This document shows, in pieces, positions 26,456 through 35,279 of a stretch of DNA of 54,554 nucleotides (position 1 is the stretch's first letter; every line of letters begins with the position of its first letter). Source of the DNA: an uncultured Oscillibacter sp. (GTDB lineage Bacteria; Bacillota; Clostridia; Oscillospirales; Oscillospiraceae); assembly GCF_910579365.1 (NCBI RefSeq), contig NZ_CAJTUX010000012.1, positions 1 to 54,554 of the forward strand, written 5' to 3'. The notes beneath the pieces are model-generated. The model worked only from the letters and a program-made list of their open reading frames with translations, was not told the DNA's origin and searched no databases. A program made the position numbers and the translations under genes.

Positions 26456-26925
26456 GACGGCGTCTCCTTTCTCTTCACGGTTTTCAGCGGCACAAAGGAG
26501 TCCCGGACCTGGAGCCAGGCGGGGAGCACCGTGCGGATGACCCGGCTGACCTCCGACCAGTAGGACTCGGTGGTGGTGGGCTTGAAGCTGGAGAAGCGCT
26601 TGCGGTAGTCCTGCACCACCCGGTCCAGGGACTGGCTGGCGGCCTCCCGCTCCTTCTGGGTGTCCGGCCCGCGGTCAGGACCGTACCGGCGGTCCAGGGT
26701 CAGGCTCTGGATGTAGGCGTCCAGCATCCGGTAGTGCCCCTGCAAGGGAGCCAGGTCCATCACCGGGGGCGCGGCGTTGTTGTACGCCTGGAGGGTTTCC
26801 AGGACGCCGATCCGGTAGATCAGCTCCCCATACCACCACAGCATCTCCGACGTGATGTCAACGGTGCGCATACGCTCCTCCACCTGGCCGCGCAGCGACT
26901 GGTAGTTCGACAATACGGTTGCCAT
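26452..26925 (-). CDS. Unknown helical ICE protein
   Basis: 157 residues. Mostly alpha-helical with many aromatic residues (MLWWYGELIYRIGVLETLQAY). No known domain. Its ATG overlaps the helicase stop (TAATG) and its stop overlaps the next start, so it is tightly locked in the operon. May assist the helicase or primase, by position only. Confidence 0.55.
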   Translation of the reverse strand: MATVLSNYQSLRGQVEERMRTVDITSEMLWWYGELIYRIGVLETLQAYNNAAPPVMDLAPLQGHYRMLDAYIQSLTLDRRYGPDRGPDTQKEREAASQSLDRVVQDYRKRFSSFKPTTTESYWSEVSRVIRTVLPAWLQVRDSFVPLKTVKRKETPS

Positions 26926-29123
26926 TACGGATTCCTTCCTTTCTGATCTGGTTTTGTTTCCATCAGGCGGCGGGCCAGCCTGGTCTCCCGCTTTTCTGTA
27001 TCTGTAGTCCGGATCGCCGTTTCCATCGCGGCGGGATCGCCAACGATCAAAACATGGCGCTTGGCCCGCGTGACGGCAGTGTAAATCAAAGCCCGCCTGA
27101 GCATCCGTCCATGGGCCTGCTGAATGCTGATCAGCACGGAGGCATACTCGCTGCCCTGGGATTTATGGATGGTCTGGGCATAGGCCAGGTCCAGCTGGCT
27201 CATGGAGTCGGCGTCACAGTAACAGACCGTCCGCCCGTCACCGAAGTCCACCTCAACCATCCAGCTGTCATCCTCACGCAGGATTTTCCGGATATAGCCG
27301 ATGTCGCCGTTGCTGGCCTCATCCCGGTTCCGGATCTGCATGACCTTATCGCCCAGCCGGAACACCCGCTTACCCAGAATCCATTCCGGTTTCTCGGGCC
27401 CCGGCGGATTGAGACGGGCCTGCAAACGCTGATTCAGCGCCTGAACGCCTGTGTCGGTCTTCTTCCGGAAGGGCGTCAGCAGGACCACGTTGTCAATGCC
27501 GTACTGCCGCACCTCCTGGATGTAAAGCCGCTCCAGGCAATCTGCGGACTGCTGGATATCCGGGGAGCTCCAGAACTGGAAATCGCTCCCGTAATCCAGA
27601 ACCGTCTGCCCATGCCAGATGGCTTTGGCGTTTTCCGCGATGCGGCTCCCCTCATTTTGCCGGAACACCTTGTCCAGGCGGGCCTGGGGAACCATACCGC
27701 TGGCCAGAAGCTCGCTGAGCACCGCGCCGGGTCCCACCGAGGGAAGCTGGTCGGCGTCTCCGATCAGGATCAGGCGGCAGCCGATGGGCAGCGCCCGGAA
27801 CAGGTACCAGGCCAGCATCATGTCCAGCATACTGACTTCATCCACCAGCACCAGATCCGCGTTCAGGATTTCCGGCGGTGTCAGGTCCTTGAAGTCGCTG
27901 TTCATCAGGCCCAGGGCCTTGTGTATGGTGGATGCCGGAAAGCCGGTACTCTGCTCCATCCGCCGGGCCGCACGGCCTGTAGGGGCGCAGCAGACCACCT
28001 TTGCTTCCGGGAACGCCTTGGTGTAGATGTTCAGCAGCACCCGCTGGATCAGAGTCTTGCCGGTACCGGGGCCTCCTGTGATGATAGCAAGAGGATTGGT
28101 CAGGGCGGCCTTGACCGCGCTGCGCTGTTCCTCTGCCAGGGTCAGGCCCAGAAGTTCCTCCTGACGGTCCAGCTCATCGTCCAGATCACCCATATAGGGG
28201 AGCTGGGGACCGGACAGCATGTCCCGGATATATGCCGCTGTGCCTCGTTCCGCGTCCGCGAAAACAGGGCGGTAAACATGGTCCTGGTAGAGCGCCAGCC
28301 GGTTCGTCTTCAGCATTTCAAAGGCCTGATTTGCCACGGTCATACGGTTCAGCGCCGGGTTGGACAGCAGGCTTACTGTTTCCCGGATGAAGAGCTCCTT
28401 GTGAATGCACAGATGCCCCTTTTGCTCCGCCTGCCGCAGTACATGCAGCAGCGCGGCGCTGACACGTTCCGGGGTCGTAGGCGCAATGCCCTCCCGCTGG
28501 GCCAGCTTCTCCGCCAGCTCAAAGGAAATAAAGCCGTCCTCGAATACGCTGTAGGGCTGGCGGCGCAGGATGCTCTCCGCGTCAAGACCCAGCTCCTTCC
28601 ACAATCGGACAGCCTGGCCGGCGCTTACATCCAGCGGCGCCAGGAGGGTGATAATCCTGCGGGCGCCTCTTGTCTGGGCGTAGGCCGCGGCGAACTGGGC
28701 GCACTTTTTCTTCCCGACTCCCGGGACCTCCCGAATCCGCTCCGGGTCCTGGTCCAGAATGCGCAGGGCGTCGTCACCGAAGGCGTCATAAATGCGCCCG
28801 GCCAGTTTGGGACCAATCCCCCGGATCAGGCCGGAGGAAAGGTAGGCCACCAGGCCCTTTTTCCCGGACTCCACCACCTCCTCGTAGGACTCCATCTCAA
28901 ACTGAAGCCCGTACTTGGCATCCTTCCGCCAGTGGCCGGTCATATCCACCGTCACCTGCTCGGACAGCGGCAGGTAGTAGCCAACCGCTTTGAAGGAAGT
29001 GATTTTCTGTCCCTGCCCGTCCAGCACCGTTTCCTGGGGCCGGAACAGGGCGATGGTATAGCTTCCGTTTTGGGCCTCCTCCAGTGTTTTGGGATAGAGG
29101 AGGCGTGTAAATCGACTCTTCAT
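26925..29123 (-). CDS. RecD2-like superfamily 1 DNA helicase
   Basis: 732 residues from ATG 29123 (the frame is open to 29210 without a start signal). The N-terminal half has the OB and helix-hairpin-helix parts of RecD2 (LIRGIGPKLAGRIYDAFG, REVPGVGKKKCAQFAAAY). The motor has Walker A ITGGPGTGKTLIQRV, Walker B LVLVDEVSMLD, GDADQLPSVGPGAVL and a late YTAVTRAKRHVLIVGD motif. It is a 5'-3' helicase family; in an ICE it may unwind transferred or replicating DNA. Intact, unlike several neighbours. Confidence 0.9.
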   Translation of the reverse strand: MKSRFTRLLYPKTLEEAQNGSYTIALFRPQETVLDGQGQKITSFKAVGYYLPLSEQVTVDMTGHWRKDAKYGLQFEMESYEEVVESGKKGLVAYLSSGLIRGIGPKLAGRIYDAFGDDALRILDQDPERIREVPGVGKKKCAQFAAAYAQTRGARRIITLLAPLDVSAGQAVRLWKELGLDAESILRRQPYSVFEDGFISFELAEKLAQREGIAPTTPERVSAALLHVLRQAEQKGHLCIHKELFIRETVSLLSNPALNRMTVANQAFEMLKTNRLALYQDHVYRPVFADAERGTAAYIRDMLSGPQLPYMGDLDDELDRQEELLGLTLAEEQRSAVKAALTNPLAIITGGPGTGKTLIQRVLLNIYTKAFPEAKVVCCAPTGRAARRMEQSTGFPASTIHKALGLMNSDFKDLTPPEILNADLVLVDEVSMLDMMLAWYLFRALPIGCRLILIGDADQLPSVGPGAVLSELLASGMVPQARLDKVFRQNEGSRIAENAKAIWHGQTVLDYGSDFQFWSSPDIQQSADCLERLYIQEVRQYGIDNVVLLTPFRKKTDTGVQALNQRLQARLNPPGPEKPEWILGKRVFRLGDKVMQIRNRDEASNGDIGYIRKILREDDSWMVEVDFGDGRTVCYCDADSMSQLDLAYAQTIHKSQGSEYASVLISIQQAHGRMLRRALIYTAVTRAKRHVLIVGDPAAMETAIRTTDTEKRETRLARRLMETKPDQKGRNP

Positions 29124-29136
29124 ACTTCTTACCCCG

Positions 29137-29743
29137 TCACGTGAAGCACTTTTTGCGCACAGGTTTGAAAAAAATTTCTTCCCGCACCTCAAAGCGCTCC
29201 GCCATCTCAATTCCGGCGGTCACAATAGCGTCGGCAAGCTGGTCAAATTCCTGCACCAGAGCCGTGCGCTGCTGGAGATCCCACAAAGACCAGTCCTCGA
29301 AATCCTCACCGCTGTCAACGCCGCGCATGGGATAGGCGAAGACCTCCAAAGGCGGCCGCTTGAAGTCAATCCGTGCGTAAGCACCGCAGCGGCCGCATCT
29401 GGTCCCGGTTTCAGAAGTAGAAGTGAAATTCCGCTGTCCGCAGCTCGTGCAGTAGGATCGGTGCGCACTGGGCCGGCATCCGCCCTGATACAAAACCAGG
29501 TATCCTCCGCTCCGGCCATTGAAGACGGTCTGCCAGAGGTAACCATGCGTCTCGGCAAATTCCTGCCGCAGATACCAGCTTTACCTTCACCCGGCGGCGA
29601 TAGCCATAGCGCCGGGTATGGGCCGCGGCCATGTCCTCGAAATGCGCGGCCATGGCCCTGGAGGTAAAGAGCTGGCGGTCCGTGACCGTCTTTTTCTTCT
29701 GGGCAATCAACTGCTTGATTTTCTTGTGATCCACTCTGGCCAA
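29137..29743 (-). CDS. Zinc-ribbon ICE protein broken by a +1 frameshift
   Basis: The first frame starts at TTG 29743 (AAGGGAGG upstream) with MARVDHKKIKQLIAQKK and AAHTRRYGYRRRVKVK. From about 29580 the sensible protein continues one base over: WYLRQEFAETHGYLWQ, FNGRSGGYLVLYQGGCRPS, then zinc ribbon CTSCGQ...CGRCGAY and a C-terminal helix ending at 29137. The first frame alone ends in unlikely sequence at 29411. One inserted base near GTAAAGCTGG would explain it. No slippery motif is evident. Function unknown. Confidence 0.65.
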
Positions 29744-29784
29744 GAGTTTCGGGCCTCCCTTCTGAAATCAGGTTTCATCTGGCG

Positions 29785-31647
29785 TCATACCGCCTTCTTC
29801 CGCTTCGGCGCAAAAACCGGCTCCAGCACGGAGGTAATCAGCGCGTTCCGGTCCTCCTCGTCCGAGGTGGCCTTGCTGATGACGGTACACAGGGCGGAGG
29901 CGTAGGGATCGCCGGTGACTTCCGTGCTCATAATCCAGCTGATCAGACTCCGCATTCCGCAGCTTCCATCCGCGATGCCATTCTGGCGGCAGAAAACGGC
30001 CAGATCATTGACCACCTGCACCATCTGGCTGACCATATAGCTGTCCTCACAGCCGGTGATGCTCATAGCACGCTGGGCCATGACCTCCGGGGCGGGCAGC
30101 TCCACGTCCTGGGCCAGATCCATGCGGTCCAGAACGGACTGGTTCATCCCCCGGCAGCCCTCATAGCTGATATTGGTCGTGATGACCACCACCGTGTCAG
30201 GGTGGCGGCGGATGACCTCGCCGGTAGGCAGGGTGATATCGCCCTTCTGCTCCAGCAGGGAGTTCAGGCCCACCAGCACGCCGGGCTGCATAATGGTCGT
30301 TGGTTCCTGGATCTCCACCAGGTAGCCGTACTTCAGGGCGCGGATGAAATCCGTTTCCACATAGGTATAGCTCTGGCCCGCACTGGCCGTCTCCGGCTTC
30401 ACGGCGCAGAGCTACTGGATTTTCGCCGTGACGCGCTCCAGCACCACCGACATGCAGTCCTGGGAGGAGGCATCCGCCTTTTCCGTCCCTGTGAGCGCCT
30501 GGTATACCCCAGCGGGGTCATAATCCATGTCGTCCAGGTCCGGCAGGCCCATGAGCTTCTTCACGTTGGCATAGCTGACGCCGCCCATGGCCTTCAGCTC
30601 GGCGCGTTCCCGGTCCAGATCCGCGTCTCCGGTGGAGGGTCCGCTGGTGTCCGGGAAAATCTGCCCGATGAAGTCGAAGATCTCCGTGTTGGCGGAGCAG
30701 GTATACTTCATATAGGGCAGGCCCAGTCCGGCGGCAATCGCTCTGGCGCCCTCGGTCTTACCCGTTCCGGCAGGACCGCGCAGGAGGAAGTTCCGCATGG
30801 GCAGCGCCTTTCCCGTGGATTTCTGAGCGTGCCTGCAAATACTGACAACCTCCTCCGGCAGGACGTACCAGGGCTCCAGAACGGGCACCATAGCCTGTTC
30901 CACAGCGGTCAGGACCCGGGAAGGCATCAGGGCGTATTTGCCCACAAAGTCGCTGTGGGGAATTGCCTCCACAGGCGTAAGGACCGCGGCCGGGCCGGTA
31001 TGGGTCAGGATGGTGAACTCGCCTGCCAGCACGTTATCCGGCGCGAAAGCTCCGGAATCCAGATGGCTCTGGGAGATCCGGACCACGTTGCCGGAATCGT
31101 CGATGTTCAGCTTCAGGTGGGCGGGGCAGGTATCGTCCTTGACCCGGCGGTACGCATTGTCGCACAGGATCGCCAGATACTCCGTCGCCGCCTTCATGTC
31201 CGTAAAGCCGCCCTGATACTCCACCTCAAAAGAGGCCAGGGCATCCGAAAACTCCTTGTCCCCCATGAGGGCCGGGAGCATGGCGGTGAGAATGGCCGCA
31301 CCGTCCTGCGCGCTGCTGCGGGCGGTATACGTCTCCATCAGCTCCGTGCTACTGTCATAGCGGCTGGCCTGCACCGCGCCGCTGGACGGGTCATAGACGG
31401 CCAGGTGATAGCTGCTGGCTCCGGAGGACGACTTGTACTCCGCCACGCACTTCGCTCCACAGCGCCCCACCGCGCCGGTACCGGAACCGTCCCGGCAGCG
31501 GCAGTAAGCGAGGACCGCCTTGACCACTGTGGAACTCAGGGTGGCTTCTGTGCCGGAACCGTACTGCGAGGACACCTTTACCTTTTTGCCCACCGTGTCA
31601 AAGGGCGGCGGCAGGGTCCGGTTGAATACGAAAAATTTTGCGCTCAT
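29785..31647 (-). CDS. AAA+ ATPase (MoxR/VWA-type) interrupted by an in-frame TAG
   Basis: One frame of 620 sense codons with a single TAG at 30414-30412 (codon 412, in CAG-TAG-CTC). The part before holds a beta-rich N-domain and Walker A LLRGPAGTGKTEGARAIA. The part after holds YTYVETDFIRALKYGYLVEIQEP (Walker B region, split here), sensor 1 VVVITTN and an arginine-finger-like NQSVLDRMD. Neither half is a complete ATPase. The second half could start only at GTG 30402, which lacks a ribosome site. ATG 31647 has AAAAGGAG. Likely CAG-to-TAG nonsense; suppression is untested. Confidence 0.8.
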
Positions 31648-31653
31648 GCTGTC

Positions 31654-32428
31654 TTACTCCTTTTCATCCGGCTTGAATGTAATGAGAATCCCATCCGCCA
31701 CCGGCTCCGCATGGTCGAAGCCGCTGCGCATAAGTACCTTGCACAGCGCGGGCCAGCTGTCCCCGTGGGGAAGCTCTTCGGCGGGGAAGCTCTTCGGCGG
31801 GGATGCGGAATCCAATCTGAGACTGCTCTCTGGCGTCCTCGGCCAGTCCGTTCAGGCGTTGAAGGTTTGCTTCTGCCCACTCGAAAGCCAGCAGGCCGTA
31901 CTCGATGGATTCAGGCCCATCCTCCTCCGGCGGTTCTTCTGTGTCTTCCTCCTCCTCCGGATCAGCCGCTGCGGGCAGATAGGACAGGCCATAGAATTGC
32001 AGATTGCACACCTGCACCATGGCGCTCTGATAGCCGCCGGCGCAGTTCAGCTGAATGACCAGCGTTTCCCCGGCGGCAAAGCGCTCCCGTGCCCCGGGCC
32101 GCTCCCAGATCCATCTGGCGCCTGGATAGACGGCGGCGACGGCCTCCGTGATCCGGCGCTGCAGGAGTCCGAACGCGGCTGCAATCAGGTCCTGTTCCGC
32201 TGCCGGGACAAGCGGACGTGCCGGCTCCGGCTGCGGCTGTGAAGGTTCCGCAGAGACGGCCATGCGGCGCTTTCTCCGGAGAATCAGCTTCCGTACGCCA
32301 TGGACCAGAAGCGTCAGCAGCAGGGCCAGCGAGATGGGCCAGAGCCGGGTGCCCTGCTTGGCCAGGACGATCACCAGGAGGATGACCAGAAATTCGTGCA
32401 GGATGCCATACTTTTTCTCGGGGTTCAT
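31654..32428 (-). CDS. Membrane-anchored ICE protein frameshifted by a 16-bp duplication
   Basis: About 256 codons. Two N-terminal membrane helices (FLVILLVIVLAKQG, PISLALLLTLLVHGV) precede a soluble domain with RRITEAVAAVYPGARWIWERPGA (in part) and an acidic stretch. Near the end, a perfect 16-bp tandem copy (31771-31802) shifts the frame, giving the false tail ending SHYIQAG. Removing one copy restores EELPHGDSWPALCKVL ... GILITFKPDEKE and a stop at 31654, seven bases before the next start. Function unknown. Confidence 0.75.
31771..31802. repeat. Perfect 16-bp tandem duplication inside a gene
   Basis: AAGCTCTTCGGCGGGG at 31771-31786 is repeated at 31787-31802. Length not divisible by three, so it shifts the frame of the host gene; slipped-strand loss would repair it. 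Confidence 0.95.
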
Positions 32429-32443
32429 TTGAGATTCCTCCTT

Positions 32444-32779
32444 CTACGGGATGTACAGATACACGGTGTTTGAGGTTTCCGGGAACCTGCGGCGATAGAT
32501 CAGGGCCGCAGCGGGTTCTCCCGGAATGGAATCCGGACTGCCGAACAGCATCTGCATGGATGTCCGCTTCGGGTCCGTTTCCTGCAAGGCCATGACCTGC
32601 CGGAACTTCTGGACCGTCGGGCAGACAGAGATGCAGCACTGCCGCTGGTAACCGACAGCCGTTTCGATCAGCTGCCGCTGTTCGCCCGTCAGACGGTCCG
32701 CGGTGAACTGGCGCAGCGTCACATCCAGCTTCCGCCGGTTTACTGCGTCCTCCGCCGCTATAAAGAGTCGATTTTTCAT
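32444..32779 (-). CDS. Unknown ICE protein
   Basis: 111 residues: MKNRLFIAAEDAVNRRKLDVTLRQF opens a helical, charged protein with two Cys in CCISVC. It is transcribed with the membrane protein below it. It lies past the ssb terminator, so it may have its own promoter or depend on readthrough. No domain recognised. Confidence 0.55.
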   Translation of the reverse strand: MKNRLFIAAEDAVNRRKLDVTLRQFTADRLTGEQRQLIETAVGYQRQCCISVCPTVQKFRQVMALQETDPKRTSMQMLFGSPDSIPGEPAAALIYRRRFPETSNTVYLYIP

Positions 32780-32799
32780 TTGATCCCTCCCTTAGACGC

Positions 32800-32846
32800 A
32801 AAAAAAGCGCACATGAGGGCAGATCATGCCGTTTCTCATGTGCGCT
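32800..32846 (-). terminator. Terminator after ssb
   Basis: A 12-bp perfect stem (32806-32817 with 32835-32846), an inner GGCA/TGCC pairing in the loop, then TTTTTTT on the minus strand. Confidence 0.9.
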
Positions 32847-32888
32847 TCTTCGCATTCATATTGGTTTGCGCCTGCGTTCCGGACAGGC

Positions 32889-33407
32889 TCAGAAAAAGGG
32901 ATTGCTGTCTCCGCCGAAGCTCTCAAAGCCGGTAAAGTTGTCCGGCATGGGAGGCGGCGTCTCTGGCTTCTCCTGGCTGGTTCGGCCGGAATCATACTGC
33001 TGCCGCTCACTCTGCTCGGTGGGCGTCTCCGTGGGGATATCCCCGGTCTGCCCGCCTTTCTTGCCGCTGCCGCTGTAGCAATACTCGATCTCATCCACAA
33101 TCAGCACGGGCGTGGTCCGCAGTTCGCCGGAGTTCTTGTCCGTCCAGCTTTCCTCGTCATAACGGCCAGAGATGTTGACAAAGGAGCCTTCCTTGAGCTT
33201 CATCTTCCGGATGCGCTCGCAGACCTCCCCGAAAGCCTTGACGTTGAGATTGATCCAGCGGTTGCTGCCCTCACAGCGGCTGTCATAGACCCGCTTTCCA
33301 ATCCGGAACCGGACGCTGGCGGCGCCTTCCCCGCCGGAGAACCGAAGGGTGGGATTTTCTCCGTAGCCTTTGGAGATCCCGGCGTCTGTGACAATGAGCT
33401 TTAACAT
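32889..33407 (-). CDS. ssb: Single-stranded DNA-binding protein, ICE-type
   Basis: 172 residues from ATG 33407 after AAAGGAGACGAGCG. The OB fold is seen in SVRFRIGKRVYDSR, INLNVKAFGEVCERIRKMKLKEGSFVNISGRYD (in parts) and TPVLIVDEIEYC. A Gln/Ser/Pro-rich tail ends in FGGDSNPFF, a tip resembling the DDDIPF ending of SSBs that recruits partner enzymes. It would coat transferred DNA and block SOS induction. It has a dedicated promoter and a long hairpin leader shared in design with ligA. Confidence 0.88.
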   Translation of the reverse strand: MLKLIVTDAGISKGYGENPTLRFSGGEGAASVRFRIGKRVYDSRCEGSNRWINLNVKAFGEVCERIRKMKLKEGSFVNISGRYDEESWTDKNSGELRTTPVLIVDEIEYCYSGSGKKGGQTGDIPTETPTEQSERQQYDSGRTSQEKPETPPPMPDNFTGFESFGGDSNPFF

Positions 33408-33490
33408 CGCTCGTCTCCTTTCCGCAGGTCTGTCCCTGCTGTCAGATTTATATTTCAACCCGTAAGCCGGGCAGAAACCGGAAATAAAAA

Positions 33491-33535
33491 AAGTGCCAAA
33501 CGGCGCAGTGCGCCATCTGACACTTTGTAACACGG
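33491..33535 (-). promoter_or_regulatory. ssb leader: CCGTGTTACAAAG plus terminator-like hairpin
   Basis: Reading minus: CCGTGTTACAAAG (33535-33523) runs into a hairpin with arms 33518-33525 and 33491-33498, an inner GGCGC/GCGCC stem, then TTTTTTTATTT. The same 13-mer and layout precede ligA (47591-47636). Candidate attenuator. Confidence 0.65.
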
Positions 33536-33578
33536 ATACTCTGTTTCCCTTGCGAAAACACGGTAACTATATGAATGA

Positions 33579-33607
33579 ATGATAGCACAAACGCCGCAAA
33601 GCGTCAA
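33579..33607 (-). promoter_or_regulatory. ssb: ssb promoter
   Basis: On minus: -35 TTGACG (33607-33602), 17-bp spacer, -10 TATCAT (33584-33579). The start point would lie about 35 bp before the 13-mer of the leader. Confidence 0.8.
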
Positions 33608-33634
33608 TATGCAATTTCAGTCCGTTCCGGTTAT

Positions 33635-33973
33635 TCAAGGGATGCCATTCACGTACCGCGCCGGCTGCTCCTGTACTTTTCCCCGTTTCAAAACCGGGAA
33701 TTGCGCGGGAGCGATGTCCTTTTGTGAGAAAATTTTCCGCTGGAGCAAAATCGCAAAAGCCAGGATGCTGTGCCGGCAGCGTCCTGACTTTTGCAATACA
33801 TTCTTAAACAATGCCGTATTGGCGCATAAACTCCGCCGGACCACATACCCCAATTCCTCTACGACAAAGGAGGAAAGAACCAGTCTGTGTTCTTCAAAGA
33901 TACAGCGCATCATACGGTTCATCCGCTCCCCGGGGAAAAGGAGCGCCGATAGAAGAACATTGGTGTCCAGCAT
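33635..33973 (-). pseudogene. PIN-domain toxin with replaced C-terminus
   Basis: 112 codons from ATG 33973. MLDTNVLLSALLFPGERMNRMM, then LVLSSFVVEELGYVVRR, is the first half of a VapC-type PIN ribonuclease with the first catalytic Asp. After about residue 60 (LFKNVLQK) the sequence no longer follows the family: the second Asp pair (ITGDKDF-like region) is missing, replaced by a basic tail. It overlaps the ssb promoter region. It is probably an inactive toxin left with an intact antitoxin. Confidence 0.65.
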
Positions 33974-33983
33974 GATCCGCGTC

Positions 33984-34241
33984 TCAAACCTCCATCCGCT
34001 CCTGGCGAAGCTCCGCGACCAGGGCGGCGACGTCCTCTTCGTCCTTCAGGCCCAGCCGCTCTGCCTCTCCGGCAAATGCGGCCTGTGCTTTCCGCAGCGC
34101 GTCCATGGAGGAGTTCATCATAATGACCCGTCCCGCCTCCTCAATGAACAGGATCTTATCTCCCTCCTTCACACCAAGTTTCTTTCGGATGTCAATGGGG
34201 ATCGTGATCTGTCCCTTCGATGTGACTTTTGCAAGCTCCAT
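33984..34241 (-). CDS. AbrB-family antitoxin, first PIN locus
   Basis: 85 residues. ELAKVTSKGQITIPIDIRKKLGVKEGDKILFI is the swapped-hairpin AbrB/MazE DNA-binding domain. The C-terminal helix (DALRKAQAAFAGEAERLGL) would wrap the toxin. It lies just upstream of the PIN gene, the usual antitoxin-first order with autoregulation. Confidence 0.88.
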   Translation of the reverse strand: MELAKVTSKGQITIPIDIRKKLGVKEGDKILFIEEAGRVIMMNSSMDALRKAQAAFAGEAERLGLKDEEDVAALVAELRQERMEV

Positions 34242-34345
34242 AAAACATAGTCCCCTTCGCTGACGGCGGAAATCCTTACTTTCCTTACAAACAGTATACC
34301 CCAGCAGCCCCCAAAAAGCAAACCTAATTTTATGGGATGTAAAAC

Positions 34346-34456
34346 TTAGTTAATGATTTTGCACCAGGAAGCAGCTTTCACATAAGCCTGAAACGGTACG
34401 CCGTTTGCGTTCAGCGCCGCAGATATGAGGACATTCGTATCAATCAGAACCCTCAT
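34346..34456 (-). pseudogene. Truncated PIN-domain toxin, second locus
   Basis: 36 codons from ATG 34456 (overlapping the antitoxin stop as ATGA). MRVLIDTNVLISAALNANG is a clear PIN start with the catalytic Asp, but the frame ends at KIIN-stop and the rest is absent from the 90 bp that follow. Broken toxin. Confidence 0.8.
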
Positions 34457-34728
34457 ACAGTTTCGTCCTCGCTCCTCAGCTCCTTCACAAGCGCCATAAC
34501 GTCATCATCAGAGGTAAGGCCCGCACGCTCTGCTTCACCTTCCATTTCACTCTGAAGCAGCTGCATGGCATATACTGCTGAATTGACAACACGGACAACA
34601 TTGCCCTCCACAATAAAAGAAACACGGTCCCCGCTTGCCACGCCAAGCACTTCGCGTACGTCTTTCGGGATCGTCACCTGGCCCTTTGCCATGACCTTTG
34701 CGTTATCGACAAAAGTTTTTACAGACAT
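34453..34728 (-). CDS. AbrB-family antitoxin, second PIN locus
   Basis: 91 residues from ATG 34728 after GGAGGTGAATAAG. AKVMAKGQVTIPKDVREVLGVASGDRVSF is the AbrB domain; the tail QLLQSEMEGEAERAGLTSDDDVMALVKEL matches the first antitoxin, so the two loci are paralogous. It survives although its toxin is cut short. Confidence 0.88.
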   Translation of the reverse strand: MSVKTFVDNAKVMAKGQVTIPKDVREVLGVASGDRVSFIVEGNVVRVVNSAVYAMQLLQSEMEGEAERAGLTSDDDVMALVKELRSEDETV

Positions 34729-34836
34729 CTTATTCACCTCCGGGAGTATGGAAAGTAGGGATTTCCCTGCTTATAGTATATACGACTGCCGGAAGAAAAG
34801 CAAATGATTTCTGATGCTCCCGCAAAACCTTCCGTT

Positions 34837-35277
34837 TTATACGGACACGATTGCCAGATAAGAACTGATCCGCCGGACCCCGCCCCAGATGTACAGCGGC
34901 GTGGTATCTGAAATGTAGAGGTCTACCACACTGCCTTCAGACAGTCTGCGGAGCCGGTTCCACAGGCAGACCCGCAGCGCACAGCCTTCCGCCTCCAGCA
35001 GCAGAGCTTTCGGACGGCGCTGCCAGAAGGTCCGTTCCACATACAGAACGGTGCCGCGCAGGACGATATAATGCCTTTTCAGCGCAATTCGGTACAGATG
35101 GGCGGCGCCACAGGCCAGAAGAATGGCGGCAATCATAAACGGTGCGCCGCTGCGGAGATCCCCGCACGCCCAGGAGACGCCCAAGCCCGCGATTGCGGCC
35201 AGCAGCGCAAGCCCGCTTTGCAGCAGAATCCGCTGCTGCAAGGGAAGGGGGATTTGTGTTTTGTTCATACCGGCCAT
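34837..35277 (-). CDS. Unknown two-helix membrane protein
   Basis: 146 residues with two membrane helices (GLALLAAIAGLGVSWAC and APFMIAAILLACGAAHLY) and a soluble tail predicted as beta strands (HYIVLRGTVLYVERTFW), a layout like bacterial PH-type membrane proteins. Starts at ATG 35277, three bases past the upstream stop; ATG 35268 is possible. Part of the operon beginning at 36232. Confidence 0.55.
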   Translation of the reverse strand: MAGMNKTQIPLPLQQRILLQSGLALLAAIAGLGVSWACGDLRSGAPFMIAAILLACGAAHLYRIALKRHYIVLRGTVLYVERTFWQRRPKALLLEAEGCALRVCLWNRLRRLSEGSVVDLYISDTTPLYIWGGVRRISSYLAIVSV

Positions 35278-35279
35278 CC

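Noticed and set aside
30400..30430. Pyrrolysine at the in-frame TAG
   Set aside because: No pyl genes in the window, the TAG replaces a likely Gln codon and no insertion structure is evident.
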